NCBI RefSeq assembly: GCF_031453975.1
Contig: NZ_JAVDPW010000010.1
Span: 302,106-366,105, forward strand
Direction: 5' to 3'
Source of the DNA: Inquilinus ginsengisoli_A
GTDB lineage: Bacteria > Pseudomonadota > Alphaproteobacteria > DSM-16000 > Inquilinaceae
DNA length: 64,000 nt
A model generated the notes under the pieces. That model searched no databases, had not been told where the DNA came from, and was given only the letters and a program-made list of their open reading frames with translations. Each line of letters opens with the position of its first letter. The first letter of the stretch is position 1. The position numbers and the translations under genes were made by a program. Below, one piece after another: positions 42,152 through 51,090 of this stretch.

Positions 42152-43400
42152 TCCCGCCCCCGGCGAACAGGGCCGGCTGGCCCTCAACGTCATGCAGTTC
42201 TGCCGGGCGCTGCGCGCCGCCGGCCTGCCGGTGGGCCCCGGCCGCACGCTGGCGGCGCTGGAGGCGCTGGAGACGATCGGCATCGCCAACCGGCAGGACG
42301 TCTACTGGGCGCTGCACGCCACCCTGGTGAACCGGCGCGACCAGCGCGACATCTTCGATCAGGCCTTCCACCTGTTCTGGCGCAATCCGGACATGCTGAA
42401 GCGCGCCATGACGCTGATGCTGCCGCAGATCCGCACCGGCAAGGAGGAGGAGCGCGCGGTCAACCGCCGGGTCGCCGAAGCCTTCGCCGACCGCAACCAG
42501 CCCGGACGCGGCGAGGCGCCGGACGACGCCAAGGACCCGCCGGAGATCGAGATCGACGCCAGCCTGACCTTCTCGGAGCGGGAGCGGCTGCAGCACAAGG
42601 ATTTCGAGCAGATGAGCGCCGACGAGCTGGCCCGCGCCCGGGCCGCGATCGCGCGCTTCCGCCTGCCGGTGCGCGACGTCGCCACCCGGCGCTATGCCCC
42701 GCACCATTCGGCGCCCATCGTGGACATGCGCCAGACGCTGCGGCGGTCGCTGCGCGCTGGCGGCCATTCGATCGACCTGGCCCGGCGCATCCGCCGCACC
42801 CGGCCGCCGCCGCTGGTGGTGCTGTGCGACATCTCCGGCTCGATGAGCCAGTATTCGCGGATGCTGCTGCATTTCCTGCATGCGGTGACCACCGAGCGCG
42901 ACCGGGTGCACAGCTTCGTGTTCGGCACCCAGCTGACCAACATCACCCGCCAGCTGCGCCGCCGCGACGTCGACGACGCGCTCGACCGGGTCGGCCGGGC
43001 GGCGCAGGATTGGGGCGGCGGCACCCGGATTGGCGCCTGCATCGCCGAGTTCAACCGGGTCTGGGGCCGCCGCGTGCTGGGCCAGGGCGCGGTGGTGATC
43101 CTGATCACCGACGGGCTCGACCGCGACGCGGGGGACCGGCTGGAGGCGGAGATCGACCGGCTGCATCGCAGCAGCCGCCGGCTGATCTGGCTGAACCCCC
43201 TGTTGCGCTGGGACGGCTATGCGCCAAGATCTATGGGGGCGCGTGCCCTGATGCCGCATGTCGACGAGTTCCGCCCGGTGCACAGCCTGGCCAGCCTGGC
43301 GGCGCTGGTGGATGTGCTGGGCGAGGATCAGGCGCGCGGCGACCGACGCATGGCCAGGTGGCGCCATTTGGCAGCCGCCCAGCAGGAGATGGTGCGATGA
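42141..43400 (+). CDS. coxE: CoxE-like von Willebrand factor A domain protein
   Basis: A 419-residue cytosolic partner of the MoxR ATPase. A long helical N-terminal part (ALRAAGLPVGPGRTLAALEA) is followed by the VWA domain from about 210, with MIDAS motif VVLCDISGSMSQYSR (D-x-S-x-S) and late LITDGLDRD. MoxR-VWA pairs act as chaperone machines; in CODH systems CoxDE mature the Mo/Cu site. Its start lies inside the GNAT stop region and its stop overlaps the XdhC-like start (ATGA). Confidence 0.93.
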   Translation: MPPDPAPGEQGRLALNVMQFCRALRAAGLPVGPGRTLAALEALETIGIANRQDVYWALHATLVNRRDQRDIFDQAFHLFWRNPDMLKRAMTLMLPQIRTGKEEERAVNRRVAEAFADRNQPGRGEAPDDAKDPPEIEIDASLTFSERERLQHKDFEQMSADELARARAAIARFRLPVRDVATRRYAPHHSAPIVDMRQTLRRSLRAGGHSIDLARRIRRTRPPPLVVLCDISGSMSQYSRMLLHFLHAVTTERDRVHSFVFGTQLTNITRQLRRRDVDDALDRVGRAAQDWGGGTRIGACIAEFNRVWGRRVLGQGAVVILITDGLDRDAGDRLEAEIDRLHRSSRRLIWLNPLLRWDGYAPRSMGARALMPHVDEFRPVHSLASLAALVDVLGEDQARGDRRMARWRHLAAAQQEMVR

Positions 43401-43717
43401 GCGATCGTGACGATGTGCTGGCCCAGGCCGCGACCTGGGCCGCCGAAGGACGCAAGGTCGCGCTGGCGACCGTGGTCTCCACCTGGGGGTCCTCGCCGCG
43501 CCCGGCCGGCAGCCAGCTGGTGATCGATGGCGACGGCCGGATGCAGGGCTCGGTCTCGGGCGGCTGCATCGAGGGCGCCGTGGTGCGCGAGGCGCTGGAG
43601 GTGATGGACGAGGGCAAGCCGCGGCTGCTCGATTTCGGCGTCAGCGACGAACAGGCCTGGGAGGTCGGGCTGGCCTGCGGCGGCAAGGTCCAGGTCTTCG
43701 TCGAGCGGCTGTCGTGA
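43397..43717 (+). CDS. XdhC/CoxI family protein, short N-terminal form
   Basis: A 106-residue protein equal to the XdhC_CoxI domain: KVALATVVSTWGSSPRPAGS, MQGSVSGGCIEGAVV and VSDEQAWEVGLACGGKVQVF with the conserved Cys of SGGCIEG and ACGG. XdhC-type proteins bind molybdenum cofactor and sulfurate it before insertion into hydroxylases. The Rossmann half is encoded separately by the next gene, as in several cox clusters. Coupled on both sides by four-base overlaps. Confidence 0.9.
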   Translation: MSDRDDVLAQAATWAAEGRKVALATVVSTWGSSPRPAGSQLVIDGDGRMQGSVSGGCIEGAVVREALEVMDEGKPRLLDFGVSDEQAWEVGLACGGKVQVFVERLS

Positions 43718-44450
43718 AGCGCGAGATCCTCGACGCCCTGCAGGCGGCGCGGGCGGAGCATCGCGCCGCGGCGCTGGTGACCGATCTGGCCGGCGGCGCC
43801 CAGGCGCTGGTGATCGGCGACGCGGTGACCGGCGACCTCGCCGTCGACGATGCCGTGCGGGCGGCAGTGCGGGAGGCGATCAGGCACAACCGCAGCCGCG
43901 CCACGCCGGACGGCCGGCTGTTCGTCCAGGCCTTCGTGCCGCCGCTGCGGCTGGCCATCGTCGGCGCCGTCCACATCGCCCAGTCGCTGGCGCCGATCGC
44001 GGCGCTGGCCGGCTACGACGTCACCGTGATCGACCCGCGCCGGGCCTTCGCCTCGGACGAACGCTTCCCCGGCGTGGCGGTCAGCACGGAATGGCCGGAT
44101 GACGGCCTCGCGGCATTGAAGCCCGACGCCCGCACCGCGGTCGTCACCCTGACCCATGACCCGAAGCTGGACGACCCGGCGCTGGATCTGGCGCTGCGGT
44201 CGCAGGCCTTCTACATCGCCGCCCTGGGCAGCCGGAAGACCCATGCCGGACGGCTGGAGCGGCTGACGGCACGGGGCCATGGGCCGGAGACGCTGGCCCG
44301 CATCCACGGCCCGGCCGGCCTCGCGCTCGGCGCCGTCTCGCCGGCCGAGATCGCGATCTCGGTGATGGCGCAGATGACGGCGGTGCTGCACGGGGCGGAG
44401 CCGCTGGGGCCGCAGCTGCATGGTCAGGAACCGCATGGGAAGAGGCCGGC

Positions 44451-44454
<4 letters not shown>
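43714..44454 (+). CDS. XdhC family protein with Rossmann domain
   Basis: A 246-residue second XdhC-type protein. Residues 1-80 form a small domain (EHRAAALVTDLAGGAQALVI), then the XdhC_C Rossmann domain follows: LRLAIVGAVHIAQSLAPIAA (normally G-x-G-H-x), VTVIDPRRAFASDERFP, ALGSRKTHAGRLERL and IHGPAGLALGAVSPAEIAIS. Likely works with the preceding protein in molybdenum cofactor insertion. GTG start overlapping the previous stop; overlaps the next GTG start by four bases. Confidence 0.9.
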
Positions 44455-46093
<1,639 letters not shown>

Positions 46094-46097
<4 letters not shown>

Positions 46098-46510
46098 TGG
46101 ACGCGCTCTACGACCAGGCGATCCTGCAGCGCGCCCGGGCCGCTTTCGGCGCGGGACGGCTGGCGGCGCCGGACGGGTCGGCGATGATCGACAACCCGCT
46201 GTGCGGCGACCGCGTCACCATCGACCTGACGCTGGCGGACGGCGCCGTGGCCACGCTCGGCCATCTCGTGCGCGGCTGCGTGCTGTGCGAGGCGGCGGCG
46301 GCGCTGATCGCCGAGAAGGCGATCGGCCAGGCGCCGGCGGCGCTGCGGGACATCGCGGCCGGCATCCGGCCGATGCTGCGCGAAGGCGCCGCGCCGCCCT
46401 GGCCGGAGCTGGAAGTCTTCACCCCGGTCCGCGCCGTGCGCAGCCGGCACGATTGCGTCGAGCTGCCGTTCCGCGCCCTGACGGCGGCGCTGGACGCCGC
46501 CGGGACTTGA
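46094..46510 (+). CDS. NifU/SufU-like Fe-S scaffold protein
   Basis: A 138-residue protein resembling the U-type Fe-S scaffold: NPLCGDRVTIDLTLADG and GCVLCEAAAALIAEKAIG give the three Cys ligands in NifU_N order (C-G-D, then G-C-x-x-C). Last gene of the maturation set, coupled by ATGA to the fusion protein. It probably supplies the two [2Fe-2S] clusters of CoxS, though a general role is possible. Confidence 0.85.
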
Positions 46511-46568
46511 CCCCCGCCGACCCCGGGCATACCTCGTCCCTGTCGCCCCGAAGCCGCATCAGGTCCCC

Positions 46569-47099
46569 ATGAAATCCGCGGACGCATCCATCCTCATGGT
46601 CCCGGGCCTGTCGAGCCCGGACGAAAGCCACTGGCAGTCGCGCTGGCACTCGCGCCTGAAGACCGCGCGCTGGGTCGGTTCGGCGGATGATCCGGCGGAC
46701 CGCAGCAGCCGGGTCGAGGCCCTGGTCGCCGCGGCGGCGGAGGGCGACCGGCCGATAGTGCTGATCGCCCATGGTCTGGGCGTGCTGGCCGTCGCCTTCG
46801 CCGCCCCGCGCCTGAACGGCCGCGTCGCCGGCGCGCTGCTGGTGGCGCCACCGGATCCGGCCAAGGCCGGCGCCCCCGGCTACGAGGACGTGCCGCGCGA
46901 CCCGCTGCCCTTCCCCTCGCAGCTGGTGGCCAGCGCCAACGACCCGCATTGCGCCCTGGCGGTGGCCGAAGACCTGGCCGCGGCCTGGGGCAGTGGCTTC
47001 GTCGACGCCGGCGAGGCCGGGCATCTCGACAGCACCAGCGGCCACGGCCCCTGGCCGGAGGGCCTGACCCGCTTCGCCACGCTGATGGCGCGGATCTGA
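46569..47099 (+). CDS. RBBP9/YdeN-like alpha/beta hydrolase without nucleophile Ser
   Basis: A 176-residue protein with the RBBP9 layout: ILMVPGLSSPDESHWQSRWH at the start, the elbow region VLIAHGLGVLAVAFA, then LVASANDPHCALAVAEDLAA and a final SGHGPWPEGLTRF. Active relatives have H-S-L-G at the elbow; here it is H-G-L-G (CAT GGT CTG GGC), so the Ser nucleophile is missing while the Asp and His remain. Either it is catalytically dead or has another role. It is not part of the cox operon by spacing (58 bases). Confidence 0.85.
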   Translation: MKSADASILMVPGLSSPDESHWQSRWHSRLKTARWVGSADDPADRSSRVEALVAAAAEGDRPIVLIAHGLGVLAVAFAAPRLNGRVAGALLVAPPDPAKAGAPGYEDVPRDPLPFPSQLVASANDPHCALAVAEDLAAAWGSGFVDAGEAGHLDSTSGHGPWPEGLTRFATLMARI

Positions 47100-47212
47100 C
47101 ACCACGCGGCTGCGTCGAATTGACCTGCGGGGCAAACCGCCGGCTGCGGTCCGGCGAACCGTGAAGGCGGGCAGAGAACCCGCGCCCCCGACAATTCAAC
47201 CACGAGCATCGA

Positions 47213-47779
47213 ATGACGATCCAGCCGGCCGCCATGACCGCGGCCCCGACCGACCCATCCGCACGCCGGTATGACCGGGTGACGATCGTCCTGCACTGGC
47301 TGACGGCGGTGCTGGTGGTGACGCTGTTCCTGCTGGCCGAGACCTGGGGTTTCTTCCCGCGCGAGATCCGCAAGTTCGATCAGTCGCTGCACATCTCCCT
47401 CGGCCTGCTGCTGGCGGCGGTGCTGATCGCCCGCCTGGCCTGGCGTGGCAGCCGGGGCCGCCGCCTGCCGCCCGCTGCCTCCGGCCTGCAGCGCCTGGCG
47501 GCCAAGGCGGCGCATCACGCGCTGTACCTGCTGCTGGCGGCGCAGGTGACGCTGGGCTTCCTGTTCCGCTGGGCGGAGGGCGAACCCTTCCAGTTCTTTG
47601 GCCTGTTCTCGGTGCCCGCGGCCTTCGCCCCCAACCCCGACCTGGGGCGGACCTTCGCCGGGCTGCACAACGACGTCGCCTGGATCATCATCGTCCTGGC
47701 CGGGCTGCACGCGGCCATGGCGCTGATCCACCACTACGCCCTGCGCGACGGCGTGCTGCGCCGGATGCTGCCGGGCTGA
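47213..47779 (+). CDS. Cytochrome b561 family protein
   Basis: Inner-membrane diheme b-type cytochrome of 188 residues with four helices. It begins with RYDRVTIVLHWLTAVLVVTL, where the His is a heme ligand, then LHISLGLLLAAVLIARLAWR, AAHHALYLLLAAQVTLGFL and VAWIIIVLAGLHAAMALIHH with further His ligands. Family members pass electrons from quinol or to superoxide. It stands alone. Confidence 0.92.
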   Translation: MTIQPAAMTAAPTDPSARRYDRVTIVLHWLTAVLVVTLFLLAETWGFFPREIRKFDQSLHISLGLLLAAVLIARLAWRGSRGRRLPPAASGLQRLAAKAAHHALYLLLAAQVTLGFLFRWAEGEPFQFFGLFSVPAAFAPNPDLGRTFAGLHNDVAWIIIVLAGLHAAMALIHHYALRDGVLRRMLPG

Positions 47780-48121
47780 TCAGCCCTTCGCCGCATCGAA
47801 GTCCTTCACCAGCCGCTTCGGCGCCACCGCGCGCCAGCGGCGCAGCAGCAAGGCCTCGACCGCGCCGGGATCGGCCTTGGGCAAACGCATCAGCACCATC
47901 GGCCAGTCGCGGTAGTGCGGGGTGATGTGGAAGACCTCGGGCTCGGCCTCCATCAGCATCTCGCGCTCGTCGAAGCCGACGCCGACGACCAGGGTCTCGC
48001 CATCCTCGCGCAGCCGGGTCAGGAGCTTGCCCTTCACCTTCAACGCCGGGGTGCCGTAGGAGGTCGACCGTTCAACGCCGGGCCAGGCCAGGGCGATGGC
48101 GCAGACATCGTCGAAGGTCAT
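47780..48121 (-). CDS. MmcQ/YjbR family protein
   Basis: A 113-residue cytosolic protein with the YjbR fold: MTFDDVCAIALAWPGVERST, YGTPALKVKGKLLTRLRED, then HITPHYRDWPMVLMRLPKAD. These CyaY-like-fold proteins bind DNA or nucleic acids in some species; function is uncertain. GGGGAGGATGTC precedes the ATG at 48121, so the longer frame up to 48157 is not used. It converges on cytochrome b561 with no gap. Confidence 0.85.
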   Translation of the reverse strand: MTFDDVCAIALAWPGVERSTSYGTPALKVKGKLLTRLREDGETLVVGVGFDEREMLMEAEPEVFHITPHYRDWPMVLMRLPKADPGAVEALLLRRWRAVAPKRLVKDFDAAKG

Positions 48122-48151
48122 GACATCCTCCCCGGCCGCCCGCCCGGCGAT

Positions 48152-48180
48152 TTGCATTGACGTTGTCTACACATTATCAT
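48152..48180 (+). promoter_or_regulatory. Promoter of the RelE/ParE module
   Basis: TTGCAT (48152-48157), 17 bases, TATCAT (48175-48180). The start of transcription near 48187 lies between upstream ATGs and the antitoxin coding core, which supports the CTG start at 48210. Confidence 0.5.
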
Positions 48181-48209
48181 CGCGCATCACGGCATCGTCA
48201 GGTGATCTC

Positions 48210-48518
48210 CTGCCCCGGACCAGCAGCCATCCGAAGGAAGAGAACTTCAACTTCCGCGTGTCGGCGGACCTCAAGGCTGCCTTCAAGGCGGCCACCGAGG
48301 CGGCCGACCGGCCGGCCGCGCAGGTCATCCGCGACTTCATGCGGGCCTATGTTGAGGAACGGCAGAAGCCCGAGCCCGGCTATGACGCCTGGTTCAGGGC
48401 GCAGGTGCAAGCGGCGATCGACGATCCGCGTCCCAGCATTCCCCATGACCGGGTCATGGCCGATGTGAAGGCGCGCCTGCAGGCGCGGATCGCCAAGGCC
48501 GCCGGGCGTGCGCGTTGA
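48210..48518 (+). CDS. Antitoxin of a RelE/ParE module, probable CTG start
   Basis: About 102 residues. The core HPKEENFNFRVSADLKAAFK and AADRPAAQVIRDFMRAYVEE resembles ribbon-helix-helix antitoxins, followed by a charged tail (GYDAWFRAQVQAAIDDPRPS) that would bind the toxin. No ATG, GTG or TTG lies near the expected start; CTG at 48210 has AGGTGA four bases upstream and falls where homologues should begin, giving LPRTSSHPKE. In-frame ATGs at 48096 and 48120 lie upstream of the predicted promoter. Overlaps the toxin by 11 bases. Confidence 0.7.
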   Translation: MPRTSSHPKEENFNFRVSADLKAAFKAATEAADRPAAQVIRDFMRAYVEERQKPEPGYDAWFRAQVQAAIDDPRPSIPHDRVMADVKARLQARIAKAAGRAR

Positions 48519-48792
48519 CTGGCGCCCAGCCGCCCGGGAGGATCTTCTCGATATCGCCGACCACATCGACATCGACAATCCTGTCGCGGCGGTCGCCATT
48601 CTTGATGTGATCGAGCTGCAGGTTGCGATGCTGGCCGAGCATCCGCGGATGGGCGGGCCCGGTCGCCTGCGGAACACGCGGGAACTGGTGGTCAACCACA
48701 CGCCCTATGTCGTCGCCTATCGTATCGACGAAAGCGCGGTCACGATTCTGCGCGTCATGCATGGCGCGCGAAAATGGCCGCGGCGCTTGTAG
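48508..48792 (+). CDS. RelE/ParE-superfamily toxin
   Basis: A 94-residue toxin: VDWRPAAREDLLDIADHIDI, then MLAEHPRMGGPGRLRNTREL and TPYVVAYRIDESAVTILRVM with the typical final HGARKWP. RelE-type members cut mRNA on the ribosome and ParE-type members poison gyrase; the sequence HGARKWP fits the RelE/StbE type. GTG start inside the antitoxin gene. Converges on the amidotransferase gene, 10 bases away. Confidence 0.88.
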   Translation: MRVDWRPAAREDLLDIADHIDIDNPVAAVAILDVIELQVAMLAEHPRMGGPGRLRNTRELVVNHTPYVVAYRIDESAVTILRVMHGARKWPRRL

Positions 48793-48802
48793 CGTCGCCC
48801 CG

Positions 48803-49534
48803 TCAGGCCGCCTGGCGGCTCTCCGCGTGGGCCGCGCGTACCATCTCCATCCAGCGCAGCCCGACCTGCCGGCCGAAGGCGGCGGCGCCGGGATGGTCGT
48901 TCATCAGCTGATCGCGATAGGTGGCGTAGAACTCCGGGAACCGGTCCTGCGTCCAGGCCTGGAAGGCGTCGACCCAGCCCTGCACGATCCCGGCCGTGAC
49001 TTCGAGGTGGAACTGCAGCCCGTACAGCCCCGGCCCGGCGCTGAAGGCCTGGTTCGAGCAGACCGGGTTGGTGGCCAGCAGCGTCGCGCCCTCCGGCAGG
49101 TCGAAGGTGTCGTAGTGCCAGTGCATCAGCCGCGGCAGCGGCACCAGGCCCTGCAGCAGCGGATCGGCCTCCGCCGCCGCGGTCGGCTGGATCGCGGTGA
49201 ACCCGACCTCCGGCGTGTGGTGGCGCCGGACGGTGCCGCCGAGCGCACGGGCCAGCAGCTGGCTGCCGAGGCAGATGCCCAGCACCGGCTTGCCGGCGGC
49301 GGCGAAGGCGCGGATCGCCTCGATCTGCGCCGGCAGATGCGGATGGGCGATATCGTCGGCCGCGTGCTGGGTGCCGCCCAGCACCAGCAGCCCGTCATGT
49401 CCTGTCGCGTCGGCCGGCAGCGCGTCGCCGTGCTCCGGGAAGCGCACATCCTCGGTGCCGCCGGCCTCGGCGATGGCGGCACCGATCACGCCGGAGGGCG
49501 AGATGTCGTTGTTCTGCAGCGTCAGGATCTTCAT
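48803..49534 (-). CDS. Class I glutamine amidotransferase-like protein
   Basis: A 243-residue cytosolic protein with the GATase1 fold. The nucleophile Cys88 lies in PVLGICLGSQLLARALGG, and the His-Glu pair in GLYGLQFHLEVT. An N-terminal segment begins MKILTLQNNDISPSGVIG. The group includes GMP-synthase-like and gamma-glutamyl hydrolase-like enzymes such as PuuD. The FAD oxidoreductase 102 bases upstream on the same strand resembles PuuB, so a role in gamma-glutamyl-polyamine breakdown is possible but not shown. Confidence 0.85.
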   Translation of the reverse strand: MKILTLQNNDISPSGVIGAAIAEAGGTEDVRFPEHGDALPADATGHDGLLVLGGTQHAADDIAHPHLPAQIEAIRAFAAAGKPVLGICLGSQLLARALGGTVRRHHTPEVGFTAIQPTAAAEADPLLQGLVPLPRLMHWHYDTFDLPEGATLLATNPVCSNQAFSAGPGLYGLQFHLEVTAGIVQGWVDAFQAWTQDRFPEFYATYRDQLMNDHPGAAAFGRQVGLRWMEMVRAAHAESRQAA

Positions 49535-49636
49535 GGCGTCACGTCTCCGGCCAGCCCGTCCCGAAGGCTACGGTCGGGCTGCCCAGCGGCCAAATGCGCA
49601 GAATGCGGGGCGGCCCCGGCGTCAGAGCCGGGGCTC

Positions 49637-50989
49637 CTAAAGAAGGTCCTGCACCATGAACTTGAGATACGCCGCCTTCAGCAGCCAGCGCCGCCAGCGG
49701 CCGAGCGGGAAGCGGGTCGGCGGCGTCGCCATCAGCGCCGGGATGCCGACGCCCGGCACCGGGCCGCCGGTCATGGCATGGGCGATGGCGCGGCCGGCCC
49801 AGCCGGCGCTGGCCACGCCGTTGCCGTGATAGGCCAGCGCGTACCAGACGCCGGGATCGTCCGGCACCTGGCCCAGCATCGGCGTCAGATTGGCCGACAG
49901 GCAGACCAGGCCGGACCAGAAATGGGTGGTCTCGACATCGCGCCAGGCGGGATAGGCGATGCCGATCCGGCCCTCCAGCCAGCGGCGGTAGCGCGCCGAC
50001 GCCTCCGGGCTGCCCCAGGTGCCGCCGCGGGCGCCGAGCAGCAGCCGGCCATCCGCCAGCAGCCGGAAGTAGAACAGCAGGTTGCGGCTGTCCGACAGCG
50101 GCGTCCCGGTGGTCCAGCCCTGGGCCGCCTGCTCCGCCGCGGTCAGCGGCCTGGTCGTGACGATGTTGGACAGGGCCGGCAGGAAGGTGCCGGCGAGGTA
50201 GGGATGCAGCGCGTCGGTGGTGTAGCCGTTGGTGGCGATCAGCACCCGCTTGGCCCGCAGCGACCCGCCTGACGTGACCAGCCGGTGGCCGCCGCCCTCC
50301 CGCACCCAGCCGGTGACGCGGCTGCGGTCGTGGATCCTGACGCCCCGCGCCAGGGCGGCGCGGGTCAGGCCGCGATGGTATTTCAGGGGGTGCAGGCCGA
50401 AGCCGGCGGCGTGGTGCAGCGCACCATGCGCCTCCGGCCCGGCATGGCCGCGCTCGCGCAGCTCGTCCCGGCTCCACAGCGTCGAGGTCAGGCCGGTGAC
50501 CTCGCGGTCCCAGCGCGCCTCCTCCTCCAGCTCGCGCACCCGGCTGGGCTTGTGGGCGACGCTGATGACGCCGTCGCCCTGGCGATCGAAATCGATGCCC
50601 TCGTCCCGGCTCAGCTGCGCCACCAGCTCCGTCGCCTCGACCTGGGCGGCGTAGTAGCGGCGGACCTCGTCGCGACCGACCCGCTTCAGCATCGCGGCAC
50701 CCGACAGTTTGGCGGCGCCGACGCAGTTGAAGCCGCCGTTGCGGCCGGAGGCGCCCCAGCCGATCCGGCCGGCCTCCAGCACCCGGACGTCGACGCCGAG
50801 GTCGCGCGCCAGATGCAGCGCCGCCGACAGGCCGGTATAGCCGCCGCCGATGACCGCGATGTCGCAGGTTTCGTCGCCGGCCAGGGGAGCACAGCCCTCC
50901 GGTGGCGGTCCGGCGGTGGCCTCCCAATAGCTCGGGACGGTGTGGGCGGTGTCGGCGGTGGCCGGATGGTAGAGACTGCCCTGGGTCAT
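49637..50989 (-). CDS. FAD-dependent oxidoreductase (DAO/PuuB type)
   Basis: A 450-residue flavoenzyme of the D-amino-acid oxidase fold. The Rossmann FAD motif CDIAVIGGGYTGLSAALHLA is near residue 44, followed by VLEAGRIGWGASGRNGGFN, a signature shared with gamma-glutamylputrescine oxidase. The C-terminal part has VWYALAYHGNGVASAGWAG closing the FAD site. Likely substrates are N-alkylated or gamma-glutamyl amines. ATG 50989 is preferred over 51037 because alignment with the family starts there, though its ribosome site is weak. Divergent from the 5'-nucleotidase. Confidence 0.88.
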   Translation of the reverse strand: MTQGSLYHPATADTAHTVPSYWEATAGPPPEGCAPLAGDETCDIAVIGGGYTGLSAALHLARDLGVDVRVLEAGRIGWGASGRNGGFNCVGAAKLSGAAMLKRVGRDEVRRYYAAQVEATELVAQLSRDEGIDFDRQGDGVISVAHKPSRVRELEEEARWDREVTGLTSTLWSRDELRERGHAGPEAHGALHHAAGFGLHPLKYHRGLTRAALARGVRIHDRSRVTGWVREGGGHRLVTSGGSLRAKRVLIATNGYTTDALHPYLAGTFLPALSNIVTTRPLTAAEQAAQGWTTGTPLSDSRNLLFYFRLLADGRLLLGARGGTWGSPEASARYRRWLEGRIGIAYPAWRDVETTHFWSGLVCLSANLTPMLGQVPDDPGVWYALAYHGNGVASAGWAGRAIAHAMTGGPVPGVGIPALMATPPTRFPLGRWRRWLLKAAYLKFMVQDLL

Positions 50990-51090
50990 CCGATCCGCTC
51001 GCTTGTCACCGGTCTGAAACGCCGGCGAGGATGACATCCGGCCGTGGCCCGGTCCATGCTGGCACCGCCATCCGGAGGGAGATTCCAGCC

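Noticed and set aside
47100..47212. Possible riboswitch upstream of cytochrome b561
   Set aside because: GC-rich short repeats are present, but none of the conserved cobalamin, TPP, glycine or SAM riboswitch boxes could be found.
48096..48122. ATG starts for the antitoxin at 48096 or 48120
   Set aside because: Both lie upstream of the predicted promoter and opposite the start of the MmcQ/YjbR gene; the extra residues show no antitoxin character.
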